Assembly (NCBI RefSeq): GCF_004923205.2
Contig: NZ_SELD02000018.1
Coordinates: 248,001 to 312,000 of the forward strand
DNA length: 64,000 nt
Source of the DNA: Paracoccus aeridis
GTDB taxonomy: Bacteria > Pseudomonadota > Alphaproteobacteria > Rhodobacterales > Rhodobacteraceae
Direction: 5' to 3'
The translations under genes and the position numbers were made by a program. This document shows, piece after piece, positions 51,039-60,234 of the stretch. The notes under the pieces were generated by a model. The model saw nothing but the letters and a program-made list of their open reading frames with translations. It searched no databases and was not told the origin of the DNA. Numbering within the stretch: the stretch's first letter is position 1; each line of letters begins with the position of its first letter.

Positions 51039-52378
51039 GCCGCGCGTTCCACCGCCGCCACGATCCCGTCCACGACCTCGCGCAGCGTCGCCTCGTCCTC
51101 GGCCTCGGCCATGACGCGGATCAGCGGCTCGGTCCCCGACTTGCGGATCAGAACCCGGCCGCTGCCCGCGAGACGCGTCTCCGCCGCCGCGATCTCGGCC
51201 CGCACCGCCTCGGTGGACAGCGGATCGGCCCCCGCGCCGTAGCGCACATTCCTGAGAAGCTGCGGAACCGGTGTGAACTGGCGCACCAACTCGCTCGCCG
51301 GGCGCTGGGTGTCGGCCATCGCGGCGAGGAACTGAAGTCCTGCGATCAGACCGTCGCCCGTGGTAGCGTAGTCGGTCATCACGATGTGGCCCGACTGCTC
51401 GCCGCCAAGGTTGAAGCCCTGCCCGCGCATCCGCTCGACCACGTAGCGGTCGCCCACCGCCGTCCGCTCGAGCCGCAGGCCGCGCTCGCCCAGGTAGCGC
51501 TCCAGCCCGAGGTTCGACATCACCGTCGCGACCAGCGCCCCGCCGCGCAGCCGCCCCTCGGACGCCCAGCGCCCGGCCAGCAGCGCCATGATCTGGTCCC
51601 CGTCCGCGACCGCGCCGGTCTCGTCCACGATCATCACCCGATCCGCGTCGCCGTCGAGGCTGATGCCAAGGTCCGCGCCGTGTTCCAGCACCGCCGCGGC
51701 ACAGGTTTCCGGGTAGGTCGACCCCACGCGGTCGTTGATGTTGGTGCCGTTCGGGTCCACGCCGAGCGGGATCACCTCGGCCCCCAGTTCCCACAGCACG
51801 GCGGGCGCCGCGCGATAGGCCGCGCCGTTCGCGCAGTCGATCACGACCTTGAGCCCGTCAAGCCGCTGGCCCTGCGGGAAGGTGGTCTTGGCGTATTCGA
51901 CATAGCGCCCGCGCCCGTCCTCGATCCGGCGCGCACGCCCGATCTCGCGCGGCGCCGCGAGGTCGGGGTCGGCGAAGGCCATCGCCTCGATCTCGGCCTC
52001 GGCCTCGTCGGACAGCTTGAAGCCGTCGGGGCCGAAGAACTTGATCCCGTTGTCGTCGGCGGGGTTGTGGCTGGCCGAGATCATGATGCCGAGGTCCGCC
52101 CGCATCGACCGGGTCAGGAACCCGACCGCGGGCGTCGGCACGGGGCCCAGCAGCAGCACGTTCATGCCGGTGCTGGTCAGCCCCGCCGTCAGCGCGTTTT
52201 CCAGCATGTAGCCCGACAGCCGCGTGTCCTTGCCGATCACCACCCGGTGCCCGTCGGTCCCGCCGCGGCGGAAGAAGCGGCCCGCTGCGGCGCCCAGGCG
52301 CAGCGCCATCTCGGCCGTCATGGGGTGGGTGTTGGCGCGCCCGCGCACGCCGTCGGTGCCGAAAAGCCGTCTCGTCAT
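51035..52378 (-). CDS. glmM: Phosphoglucosamine mutase
   Basis: GlmM makes glucosamine 1-phosphate for UDP-GlcNAc, peptidoglycan and LPS. The 447-aa protein starts [11 protein letters not shown] and has the phosphoserine motif [13 protein letters not shown], the metal-binding [10 protein letters not shown] and the sugar-binding GEQSGHIV. Its ATG overlaps the folP stop (ATGA). Its own stop overlaps that of the convergent monooxygenase. Confidence 0.98.
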   Translation of the reverse strand: MTRRLFGTDGVRGRANTHPMTAEMALRLGAAAGRFFRRGGTDGHRVVIGKDTRLSGYMLENALTAGLTSTGMNVLLLGPVPTPAVGFLTRSMRADLGIMISASHNPADDNGIKFFGPDGFKLSDEAEAEIEAMAFADPDLAAPREIGRARRIEDGRGRYVEYAKTTFPQGQRLDGLKVVIDCANGAAYRAAPAVLWELGAEVIPLGVDPNGTNINDRVGSTYPETCAAAVLEHGADLGISLDGDADRVMIVDETGAVADGDQIMALLAGRWASEGRLRGGALVATVMSNLGLERYLGERGLRLERTAVGDRYVVERMRGQGFNLGGEQSGHIVMTDYATTGDGLIAGLQFLAAMADTQRPASELVRQFTPVPQLLRNVRYGAGADPLSTEAVRAEIAAAETRLAGSGRVLIRKSGTEPLIRVMAEAEDEATLREVVDGIVAAVERAA

Positions 52379-53373
52379 TCCTGTGTCCCCGTTTCCTCGT
52401 CAAACACCGCCTGCCACAGGGCAAGCCCCTGCCGCGCGCCCGCAACATCATGGACGCGGTGAACCTGTATGCCCTGCGCGACCGCGGCAAGCGTCAGGGC
52501 AAGCGTGCCGGGATCGCGCGCGTCCGGCGCCTCTGCCCCGCCGATGGTGCCGATGAAGCGCTTGCGCGACAGCCCCAGCAGCACCGGGACGCCGAGCCCG
52601 TGATAGATCGAGATCCGGCGCAGGATCGCGAGATTGTGCGCCTGCGTCTTGCCGAACCCGATGCCCGGATCGACCACGATGCGGTCCCTTCCGATCCCGG
52701 CGGCGGTCGCGCGCGCGATGCGGTCGGCCAGCGAGTCGTAGACGTCCAGCAGCACGTCGTCGTAGCGCGGGTCGTCCTGCATGTTCTCGGGCAGGCCCTT
52801 GGCGTGCATCAGGCAGATCGCCGCCCCCGACCGCGCGACCTCGGCCGCCATGGCGGGATCGAAGTCGAGGCCCGAGACGTCGTTGACCAGCCCCGCCCCC
52901 GCCGCGACGCCCGCCCGCGCGACGTCCGCCTTGCGGGTGTCCACGCTGATGACGGCGCCCCGCAACCCTTCGATCACCGGGGCCACGCGGGCGATTTCCT
53001 CGGCCACCGGCACCTCGGCCGCGCCGGGCCGGGTCGATTCACCGCCGATGTCCAGCATGTCGGCGCCCGCCCTGGCCAGTGCGAGGCCATGCGCGACGGC
53101 CGCCGGCGCCGTGTCGTGCCGACCGCCGTCCGAGAAGCTGTCGGGGGTGACGTTCACGATTCCCATCAGCCGCGGCCGGTCCATCGACAGGCCCGCAAGC
53201 GGCGGCCGCGGCGCGGTCAGCGCCGCGATCACGTCATCGGGTGCGCCGTCCACGATCCTTGGGGCGGCGCCCCGCGCCAGAAGCTCCAGCCGTGAAAACC
53301 GCGCCCAGCCGCCCGCGATCGGCCAGCGGCCGCCATGCGGGTCGGGGATGGGGCGGTAGTAGGTCTGGGTCAT
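52375..53373 (-). CDS. folP: Dihydropteroate synthase
   Basis: The target of sulfonamides, joining p-aminobenzoate to the pterin diphosphate. The 332-aa protein has the family's [15 protein letters not shown] and [11 protein letters not shown] motifs, DPGIGFGKT and a C-terminal [11 protein letters not shown]. The first 65 residues are an extension found in alphaproteobacterial FolP. The folP-glmM overlap is the common order. ATG 53373 was chosen because it begins this extension. Confidence 0.97.
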   Translation of the reverse strand: MTQTYYRPIPDPHGGRWPIAGGWARFSRLELLARGAAPRIVDGAPDDVIAALTAPRPPLAGLSMDRPRLMGIVNVTPDSFSDGGRHDTAPAAVAHGLALARAGADMLDIGGESTRPGAAEVPVAEEIARVAPVIEGLRGAVISVDTRKADVARAGVAAGAGLVNDVSGLDFDPAMAAEVARSGAAICLMHAKGLPENMQDDPRYDDVLLDVYDSLADRIARATAAGIGRDRIVVDPGIGFGKTQAHNLAILRRISIYHGLGVPVLLGLSRKRFIGTIGGAEAPDARDPGTLALTLAAVAQGIQVHRVHDVAGARQGLALWQAVFDEETGTQE

Positions 53374-53428
53374 GGCAGGGACGGCATGTCGTCCGCACTT
53401 TCGCCCCGCACCGGCGAAGTGGCAAGCA

Positions 53429-54313
53429 TCACCCGGGCAGCCGCCGCACCGGGATGCGGAAATCTGCCGGGATCGCGGCGTGTTCCCCCGGCGCGTCCGC
53501 GATGTCGAGCCGTTCGGCCCCGAGCCGCCCGGCGAGCCACAGCGCGAGCGCCAGCGGATCGGCCGGGACATCCGGATCGTCCGCGACCAGCCGGGTGGGC
53601 GCCCAGACGACGGCGCGGCGTTCGGCCGTGGCCCAGTCGAGCTCGGTCCGGCTGTCGGCGACGGTCAGGCCAAGCGGCCCCGCCATCGCCCACGCGGCCT
53701 GGTCTAAGGCCAGAAGCGCCACCCGCCGCGCGTCGCCGCCTTCGGGAAGCGGCAGGCGGGGCGCGTCGGGCACGATGACCAGCGGCCCGGCGCAGTCGGC
53801 CGGCGGCGCGGCACCGTCGAGCCGCAGCAGGACCACCGGCCCCGTCCGCGCCGGCCCCGTGCGTGCCGGGTCCGCCGCAACCTGCCCGGCGCGGCGGGCG
53901 ATGGTCACGCCGAGCGCGCCCGGCACCCGGTCGAGCTTTTCCACCGACACCTCGACCCGCGCGGCCGCCGGATGGGCCAGCACCTCGGCCGCGATGCGTT
54001 CGGCCAGCGTTTCCAGCAGGTCGTAGCGGCGGTCGGAAAGGCCCGCCGCCACCGCGCCCGTCAGCACGTCGTAGCTGAGGATCAGATCCACCTCGTCGCC
54101 GGCGGCGCTGACGGGCGCGGCGAGGTCTGCCGTCACGTTGAAGCGCAGGCGCTGGGTCTGCCCGCGCTCGGTCTGGAAGGCGCCGATCTCCGCCTCCACG
54201 ACGTGATCGCGCAAGTGGATGCGGTCGGGCTCGGGGCGGTCGGGCTCGGGGCGGTCGGGCTCGGTACCGTAAAGCTTGGTGATGTCGGGCCTGGTTCGGG
54301 CGGGCTGGTCCAT
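53429..54313 (-). CDS. folB: Dihydroneopterin aldolase with long C-terminal extension
   Basis: FolB cleaves dihydroneopterin to the hydroxymethyl pterin used by FolK and FolP. The FolB core (IHLRDHVVEAEIGAFQTERGQTQRLRFNV to about residue 150) is followed by about 140 residues of unknown function, so the 294 aa are more than twice the usual 120. A 15-bp triple repeat (54221-54265) gives EPDRPEPDRP near the N-terminus. GAGGGG before ATG 54313 supports this start; ATG 54358 would add 15 residues but abuts a terminator T-tract. Confidence 0.9.
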   Translation of the reverse strand: MDQPARTRPDITKLYGTEPDRPEPDRPEPDRIHLRDHVVEAEIGAFQTERGQTQRLRFNVTADLAAPVSAAGDEVDLILSYDVLTGAVAAGLSDRRYDLLETLAERIAAEVLAHPAAARVEVSVEKLDRVPGALGVTIARRAGQVAADPARTGPARTGPVVLLRLDGAAPPADCAGPLVIVPDAPRLPLPEGGDARRVALLALDQAAWAMAGPLGLTVADSRTELDWATAERRAVVWAPTRLVADDPDVPADPLALALWLAGRLGAERLDIADAPGEHAAIPADFRIPVRRLPG

Positions 54314-54360
54314 TCGCCCCTCATGGAAAACAATCCGCGCGTCCGCAAGGGAAGCCATGA

Positions 54361-54386
54361 AAAAGGCCCCGCCGCGAGGCGGGGCG
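54361..54386 (-). terminator. Rho-independent terminator after the SleB-type gene
   Basis: Perfect 8-bp stem (54367-54374 with 54379-54386), 4-nt loop and T5 on the minus strand. It ends within a few bases of the upstream alternative start of folB. Confidence 0.8.
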
Positions 54387-54440
54387 CAGGTGAGGGGCAG
54401 TCGAGGCAAGGGCCGCTTCAGCGACCCGTGCCGTTCATCC

Positions 54441-55049
54441 TCAGTTCGACGCCACGCGGCGGCCGCCCTGGCGGTAGAACACGTGCGCGCCGATCCTGGT
54501 CGTGCGGGTGAAGCGCTTCGACCACGACGGGCGAACCTTGGTGGTGTGGAAATAGGTGGCGCCGTTGGTCAGCGCGCGGGGGGCGCCAGCCAGCGCTTCC
54601 TCGGCCACGCGCCGGGCGGTGTTGAAGGCCGCGCCCTTGCGCATCTTGCCGACATTGCCGCGATAGCTGAACTGACCGCTCTGGTTCACGACGCCGCAGA
54701 CCGATTTCGGGAAGCGGGGGTCGTCCACGCGGTTCATGATGACCTCGGCCACCGCCTTCTGGCCCGACAGCGGCTCGCCGCGCGATTCGAAGTAGACCGC
54801 TTCGGTCAGGCATTCCAGCGAGGCCTTGTCCGCCGTCGCCGCCGTCCGCGCCTTGATGATCTGCTCGGGGCCGCCGGTGACTGCGCGGGTCTGCTTCATC
54901 CGCTCGGCATTGCGCTGCTGATACTGGACGACACGCTGCTGGTAGGTGCTGTCGTCGCGGCGTTCGGCAAGCGCGGGGGCGGAGAACAAGGGGGCGGTCA
55001 CAACTGCACACACACAAAGGCGCGCCAGCCACGAAGCGAGATGAGGCAT
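54441..55049 (-). CDS. Cell wall hydrolase (SleB/Hydrolase_2 family)
   Basis: A 202-aa exported protein: signal peptide (residues 1-28, ending near PALA), a Gln/Arg-rich coiled segment, then the Hydrolase_2 domain (LTEAVYFESRGEPLSGQKAVAEVIMNRV to the end), the domain of spore lytic SleB that cuts peptidoglycan. In alphaproteobacteria such proteins serve wall remodelling. GCAGGAA before ATG 55049 supports this start over GTG 55070. A terminator follows. Confidence 0.92.
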   Translation of the reverse strand: MPHLASWLARLCVCAVVTAPLFSAPALAERRDDSTYQQRVVQYQQRNAERMKQTRAVTGGPEQIIKARTAATADKASLECLTEAVYFESRGEPLSGQKAVAEVIMNRVDDPRFPKSVCGVVNQSGQFSYRGNVGKMRKGAAFNTARRVAEEALAGAPRALTNGATYFHTTKVRPSWSKRFTRTTRIGAHVFYRQGGRRVASN

Positions 55050-55258
55050 GGAGTTCCTGCAAACTGACACCCGGGGCCGCCGGGCAGATGCAGGCTGGAT
55101 GCGAAACCATGCGGGGCGGCGCTACTGTCGAACCCGTGAAGACGCCCGAACGTCATTAAAACGCCATTTTTGGGCAGGAACCCGCCGGGCGAGTAGGCCG
55201 TGGGTGGCAAGATCCGGCCAGAAACGTCGTCGCCTCGGAACCGTAGCGCGGCTAATCG

Positions 55259-57829
55259 TCAATCGTTTGCAGAGCGGCGGAGAATCGAAGTCCGCGCCGC
55301 GGCCAGCCGGGCGAGCGGGACGCGGAACGGCGAACAGGACACGTAGTCGACACCCGCGCGCAGGCAGAAGTCGATCGAATCCGCGTTGCCGCCATGCTCG
55401 CCGCAGACCGACAGCGTGATGCCGGGCCGGGCGTCCCGCGCGCGCTGCACCCCGGTCAGGATCAGCTCGCCCACGCCCTGCTCGTCGAGGATGCTGAAGG
55501 GATCCTCGTCATAGACGCCCTGCCCCACGTAGCTGCCCATGAAGCGCCCGGCGTCGTCGCGCGACAGTCCGAAGGTCATCTGCGTCAGATCGTTGGTCCC
55601 GAACGACAGGAAGGCGCAGTGTTCCGCGATGTCGCCCGCCCGAAGCGCCGCCCGCGGGGTTTCCACCATGACGCCCAGGCGGAAGTCGAAGCTCGCCCGC
55701 GTCTCGGCGCGGACGGCGGCGGCGACCGCGTCCACGCGGTGGCGCACCAGTTCGACCTCGCGCATGGCGCTGACGAGCGGGATCATGATCTCGGGTGTGA
55801 CACCCACGCCCTGGCGGCCGGCGGCGACCGTCGCCTCGAAGATGGCGCGGGCCTGCATGTCGTAGATCTCGGGCATGACGATGCCCAGGCGCACGCCGCG
55901 CATCCCCAGCATCGGGTTGAACTCGTCCAGCGCCTCGATCCGGCGGACCACGTCGGACAGCGGCAGGTCGAGCGATTCCGCAAGCTCGCGCATCCCCTCG
56001 CGGTCGTGGGGCAGGAACTCGTGCAGCGGCGGATCGAACAGGCGGATCGTGACGGGCAGGCCGTCCATGATCTGGAACAGCGTGGTGAAGTCCGCGCGCT
56101 GCATCGGCAGCAGCCGGTCCAGCGCGAGGCGGCGGTCCTCGGCCCGATCGGCGAAGATCATCTCGCGCATGGCGGGCAGGCGCGCCTCGTCGAAGAACAT
56201 GTGCTCGGTCCGGCACAGGCCGATGCCCTGCGCCTTGAACATCCGCGCCGTGCGCGCGTCCTCGGGCGTGTCGGCGTTGGCGCGGATGCCGATGGAGCAG
56301 GCCTCGTCGGCCCAGTCGAGCAGCTGGGTGAAGCTGTCGTCGAGCGCGGGTTCCAGCATCTCGGCCGCGCCCATGAGGACGTCGCCCGAAGTGCCGTCGA
56401 CGGTGATCTCGTCGCCTTCCTGCAACAGCCGCGTGCCGGCGCGGATGGTGCCGGCGCGGGCGTCGATCGCCAGCCCGTTCGCGCCGACGATGCAGGGCAG
56501 GCCCAGGCCGCGCGCGATCACCGCGGCATGGCTGGTCATGCCGCCGCGTTCGGTCAGGACGGCGACGGCCGCGTGCATGCCGCGCACGTCCTCGGGCGCG
56601 GTCTCGCGCCGGACGAGGATGCAGGGTTCCCCCCGCGCGGCGCTGGCCTGGGCGGCCGCGGGGGTGAAGACGATGCGCCCGGTGGCCGCGCCGGGGCTGG
56701 CGGCCATGCCGCGCACGACCACGTCGCGGCGCGCGCCCGGATCGACCTGCCGGTGCAGCAGGTCCGACAGGGTGCGCGGCTGGATCCGCATCACCGCCTC
56801 GTCGTGGGAGATCACGCCGTCGCGGGCGAGCGCGACCGCAACCCGGACGGCCGCGCGCGACGACCGTTCCACCTTCGTCGCGTCGATCAGCGACAGCCGG
56901 CTGTCGGTCACCACGAACTCGATCTGCATTTCCTCGCGCAGCCGCAGGCGCGCCGCCGCCCCGAACCGGATCAGGTCCGAAAAGACCTCGGGCGCCGCTT
57001 CCTCGAGCGAGGGGCCGCGCGGGTCGCGGGTCAGGTACAGCGTCTCGGCGTCCTTCCCGCGCCCGCGGCTTTCCGACCGGCCCTGCGACTGGCCGCGAAA
57101 GCGCCCCGTGATGCGGGGAAGCCCGGTCGAGCTGTCGACGTAGCGGATCGTCCCCGAACCGGTGACGCCCGGCCCCAGCGCCAGCGCCATGTCCTGCACG
57201 ATCAGCCCCAAGGGCGCGTCCGACGGCGCGCCCTTGGCCTGCCGCAGCAGCCGCGCGGTCGGCCCGTCCCACGCCCGCGCCATCGACCGCAGCACCTCGG
57301 CCAGCTGCCGGGTCGGGTCCTGCGGGAACTGCTCGTCGGTCTCGTGGCGATAGGCGGCGAGCGCGTCGGCAAGGCTCGCGTCGGGGTCCGAGAACATGTC
57401 GGGATCGAGCCGCGCGACGTGGACCGCGTAGGACTGGACGAACCCGCGATAGATCCCGTCGGCGGCCTCCTTTCCCCGGGTCTCGGACAGGCGCTTGTGG
57501 CATCTGTCGTTGATGCCCACGTTCAGCACCGTCCCCGGCCCGCCCCAGTCGGGATCGACGGCCGAGGGGCGCACGCCCACCAGCCCCGCCCCCTCGCCGA
57601 TCAGCCGCGCCAGCGCGCCGGGATCCAGCATCCGCCCCGCCGCGATCGCGCGCACCGCGTCCACCGACACGGCATGGCTGCGCGGGACCGGAAGCTCCAT
57701 CCGGATCAGGCGCTGAAGGCACTTCGCGCGCCAGCCGTGCCCGTCGATGCGGACGGGGGCGGACGGGGTGATCTCGACGATGTCGTCGAGGGGCGCGAGT
57801 ACCGGCGCGGCGGCTGCGGGTTTGTCCAT
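55259..57829 (-). CDS. Pyruvate phosphate dikinase-like PEP-utilising protein with altered ATP-grasp half
   Basis: An 856-aa protein related to pyruvate phosphate dikinase. The phosphohistidine domain is intact (ERGGMTSHAAVIARGLGLPC) and so is the PEP/pyruvate barrel (GLCRTEHMFFDEARLPAMR, FLSFGTNDLTQMTFGLSRDD and the catalytic cysteine in DYVSCSPFRVPLARLAAA). The N-terminal nucleotide-binding half diverges: the usual GGKGANLAEM, the QTR of the metal site and the AQGEDVVAG-like segment are not recognisable. It may be a PPDK with changed specificity, or a regulatory paralogue. ATG 57829. Confidence 0.82.
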   Translation of the reverse strand: MDKPAAAAPVLAPLDDIVEITPSAPVRIDGHGWRAKCLQRLIRMELPVPRSHAVSVDAVRAIAAGRMLDPGALARLIGEGAGLVGVRPSAVDPDWGGPGTVLNVGINDRCHKRLSETRGKEAADGIYRGFVQSYAVHVARLDPDMFSDPDASLADALAAYRHETDEQFPQDPTRQLAEVLRSMARAWDGPTARLLRQAKGAPSDAPLGLIVQDMALALGPGVTGSGTIRYVDSSTGLPRITGRFRGQSQGRSESRGRGKDAETLYLTRDPRGPSLEEAAPEVFSDLIRFGAAARLRLREEMQIEFVVTDSRLSLIDATKVERSSRAAVRVAVALARDGVISHDEAVMRIQPRTLSDLLHRQVDPGARRDVVVRGMAASPGAATGRIVFTPAAAQASAARGEPCILVRRETAPEDVRGMHAAVAVLTERGGMTSHAAVIARGLGLPCIVGANGLAIDARAGTIRAGTRLLQEGDEITVDGTSGDVLMGAAEMLEPALDDSFTQLLDWADEACSIGIRANADTPEDARTARMFKAQGIGLCRTEHMFFDEARLPAMREMIFADRAEDRRLALDRLLPMQRADFTTLFQIMDGLPVTIRLFDPPLHEFLPHDREGMRELAESLDLPLSDVVRRIEALDEFNPMLGMRGVRLGIVMPEIYDMQARAIFEATVAAGRQGVGVTPEIMIPLVSAMREVELVRHRVDAVAAAVRAETRASFDFRLGVMVETPRAALRAGDIAEHCAFLSFGTNDLTQMTFGLSRDDAGRFMGSYVGQGVYDEDPFSILDEQGVGELILTGVQRARDARPGITLSVCGEHGGNADSIDFCLRAGVDYVSCSPFRVPLARLAAARTSILRRSAND

Positions 57830-57903
57830 GATGGCGGGAACCCTAAGCGTGGCTCCGGCGATGCTGCAAGCGCGAAACATCCGCCGCGCGACTGCCACCG
57901 CCG

Positions 57904-58692
57904 TCAGGCGTCGAGTTCGACCCAGACCGGGACATGGTCGCTCGGCTTTTCCGTCCCGCGCTGGTCGCGGTCGATCCCGGCGTCGCGCAGAAGGTCGGCG
58001 GCCTGCGGCGACAGCAGCGCGTGGTCGATGCGGATGCCGTTGTCGCGTTCCCACCCCTGGCGCTGGTAGTCCCAGAAGGTGAACGGCCCCCGGGCGGCGT
58101 TCGGCGCGCGGATGCGGATGGCGTCGGTCCAGCCCTGGTTGACGATCCGCCGGAACGCGGCGCGCGTGTCGGGCATGAACAGCGCGTCGTCCACCCAGCG
58201 TTCGGGATGGGCGGCATCCCGGTGCTCGGGGATGACGTTGAAGTCGCCCAGCATCACCGCCGGCTGCTCGGTCGCGAGGATCGCCGCCGCATGGACCCGC
58301 AGCCGCTCCATCCAGGCGAGCTTGTAGTCGTATTTCGGCCCCGGCGCGGGGTTGCCGTTGGGCAGGTAGAGCCCCGAGATGCGGACCGCCGCCTTCGCCC
58401 CGGTCACCGTTCCCTCGATGAAGCGGGACTGCTCGTCGGCCTCGTCTCCAGGCAGGCCGCGGCTGACGTCCTCGACCGGCAGGCGCGACAGGATCGCGAC
58501 GCCGTTCCAGCTTTTCTGGCCGTGGGTCCAGACGGTCCAGCCGAGATCCTCGATCACCTCGGACGGGAAGCCCTCGTCCACCGACTTGATTTCCTGCAGC
58601 ACCACCACGTCGGGCTGCGCGTCGGGCAGCCAGGCGGTCAGCTGGTGCAGCCGCGCCTTGATGCCGTTGATGTTGAAACTGGCGATCTTCAT
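57904..58692 (-). CDS. xthA: Exodeoxyribonuclease III
   Basis: The AP endonuclease/3'-exonuclease of base-excision repair. The 262-aa protein begins MKIASFNINGIKARL and has the catalytic glutamate in VVLQEIKSVDEGFP, LGDFNVIPEHRDA with Asp and Asn, and a C-terminal RIDHALLSP plus SDHVPVW with the active-site histidine. It is followed on the same strand by the PPDK-like gene and preceded by a radical SAM gene. Confidence 0.97.
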   Translation of the reverse strand: MKIASFNINGIKARLHQLTAWLPDAQPDVVVLQEIKSVDEGFPSEVIEDLGWTVWTHGQKSWNGVAILSRLPVEDVSRGLPGDEADEQSRFIEGTVTGAKAAVRISGLYLPNGNPAPGPKYDYKLAWMERLRVHAAAILATEQPAVMLGDFNVIPEHRDAAHPERWVDDALFMPDTRAAFRRIVNQGWTDAIRIRAPNAARGPFTFWDYQRQGWERDNGIRIDHALLSPQAADLLRDAGIDRDQRGTEKPSDHVPVWVELDA

Positions 58693-58762
58693 GGCGGCGA
58701 CCGTAGCAGGCGCGCGCGCGGTGCCAAGGGGTCGCGCGCGGCGCCAGTGGGCGGGGACAAAA

Positions 58763-58790
58763 GCGTCAGAACAGCGGCGTCAGAACAGCG
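58763..58790. repeat. 14-bp tandem duplication across the radical SAM stop codon
   Basis: GCGTCAGAACAGCG occurs twice in perfect tandem. The right copy carries the last codons (SLF) and the TGA of the radical SAM gene; the left copy is just after the stop. Confidence 0.9.
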
Positions 58791-59859
58791 AAAGCTGGTC
58801 GCCCGCACGCGGCGGCGGGGCAAAGCGGCTCGCGTCGAGCGGCGGGCTTTCGGTCGCGTAGCCCAGCCGCTTGCGGGCCAGCCTGAAGCGCTGGTGCAGA
58901 AGCTCCGCCTCCACCCCCTCGCCCTTCATGCGGGTGCCGAAGCGGGGATCGTTGTCGCGGCCGCCGCGCATGGCCTGGATGCGCGTCATCACGTGGCCGG
59001 CCTTGCCGGGGTGATGGCGCTGCAGCCAGTCGCGGAACAGGGGCGCCACCTCAAGCGGCAGGCGGACCGGGATCATGCTGGCGGTGTGCGCGCCCGCCTC
59101 GCGGGCGGCGGCAAGGATGGCCTCGACCTCGTGCGCGGTCAGCACCGGGATCATCGGCGCGCACAGCACGCGGACCGGCACGCCAGCCGCGGCCAGCGCC
59201 CGGATCATCGCGAGACGGGTCGCGGGCGCGGGCGCGCGCGGCTCCATCCGCCGCGACAGGTCCGCGTCCAGCGTCGTGACCGACACGCCGACGAAGACCT
59301 GCTGCCGCGCCGCCATCGCCCCGATCAGGTCGAGGTCGCGCAGGATCGTGCGGCCGCGGGTCACGATGCTGACCGGGTGGTTCCAGTCGTGCAGCACCTG
59401 CAGGCAGGCGCGCATGATCCCCATCTTCGCCTCGGCCGGCTGATAGGGGTCGGTGTTGGTGCCGAAGGCGATCGGGCCCACCGCGTAGCCGGGGCGCGCG
59501 ATTTCCGCCGCGAGCAGGCGCGCGGCGTCCGGCTTGGCGGTGATCCGGGTTTCGAAGTCCAGTCCCGGCGACAGGCCGAGATAGGCGTGGGTCGGGCGCG
59601 CGAAGCAGTAGATGCAGCCGTGCTCGCAGCCGCGATAGGGGTTCACCGACCGGTCGAACGGCACGTCGGGGGACTGGTTGCGGGTGATGATGCGGCGCGG
59701 CTGTTCCGTCGTGACCTCGGTCCGCAGCACGCGTTCGTCCCGCTCTCCCTCCCAGCCGTCATCCTCGATCTCGGTCGTGTAGGGCTCGAACCGGGCCGCG
59801 GGGCGGTTCGCGGCACCGCGCGCCTTCAGGATCTCATCGGGGTCGCGGGCAGGAAGCAT
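58780..59859 (-). CDS. PA0069-family radical SAM protein with C-terminal QLSLF
   Basis: A 359-aa radical SAM enzyme. The iron-sulfur cluster motif is CEHGCIYCF (CxxxCxxC) within NPYRGCEHGCIYCFARPTH, with GTNTDPYQPAE and VSIVTRGRTILRDL as family segments. The group is related to COG1533 (spore photolyase-like), and the substrate is unknown. The last residues GDQLSLF match the QLxLF peptide by which many proteins bind the DNA sliding clamp. It lies upstream of xthA on the same strand, which fits a DNA-repair role, but this is inference. Confidence 0.92.
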   Translation of the reverse strand: MLPARDPDEILKARGAANRPAARFEPYTTEIEDDGWEGERDERVLRTEVTTEQPRRIITRNQSPDVPFDRSVNPYRGCEHGCIYCFARPTHAYLGLSPGLDFETRITAKPDAARLLAAEIARPGYAVGPIAFGTNTDPYQPAEAKMGIMRACLQVLHDWNHPVSIVTRGRTILRDLDLIGAMAARQQVFVGVSVTTLDADLSRRMEPRAPAPATRLAMIRALAAAGVPVRVLCAPMIPVLTAHEVEAILAAAREAGAHTASMIPVRLPLEVAPLFRDWLQRHHPGKAGHVMTRIQAMRGGRDNDPRFGTRMKGEGVEAELLHQRFRLARKRLGYATESPPLDASRFAPPPRAGDQLSLF

Positions 59860-59973
59860 GGACGCAGGTTAGAACAAAATACGAACAAAATGCAAGAACG
59901 ATGATCGAACGGGGGGACTTCCCTCCCCGCGGCCCGGTCCCCATATTGAAAGGCGGAGACGAGGAGCGAATCG

Positions 59974-60159
59974 ATGCCCCTGCCACATTTCCTGATGATG
60001 CTGGCCGCCGTCGTGGCCGCGGCCGCGGTGACGCTGTGGCTGGCGATCTCGCTGGGCGTGTCGTTCGGGGCGGTCGCGCTGGTCGTGCTGGTCGCCGCGG
60101 CGGTGCTGCACTTCACCCGTCCAGGCGACGACCATCCGCGGCATCATCCCGGCGCCTGA
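59974..60159 (+). CDS. Small two-helix membrane protein (61 aa)
   Basis: A 61-residue protein with two hydrophobic helices (about residues 6-25 and 29-46) and a polar His/Arg/Asp end (HFTRPGDDHPRHHPGA). GAGGAGCGAA precedes the ATG. No family is recognised. The stop codon lies inside the first unit of a 14-bp tandem repeat. Confidence 0.7.
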   Translation: MPLPHFLMMLAAVVAAAAVTLWLAISLGVSFGAVALVVLVAAAVLHFTRPGDDHPRHHPGA

Positions 60160-60208
60160 GGCGGGGTGCCTGAGTCGGGGTGCCTGAGTCGGGGCGCCTG
60201 AGTCGGGG
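60153..60208. repeat. Minisatellite: four 14-bp units
   Basis: Four tandem copies of a (C/T)GCCTGAGTCGGGG unit at 60153, 60167, 60181 and 60195. The first has one mismatch and includes the stop codon of the 61-aa protein gene. Confidence 0.9.
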
Positions 60209-60234
60209 CGCCGGATCCGGCCTGAAGGCGCGCG

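Noticed and set aside
55394-58069. An open frame of almost 900 codons opposite the PPDK-like gene
   Set aside because: The minus strand encodes clear PPDK motifs; the plus-strand frame has none and is a composition artefact.
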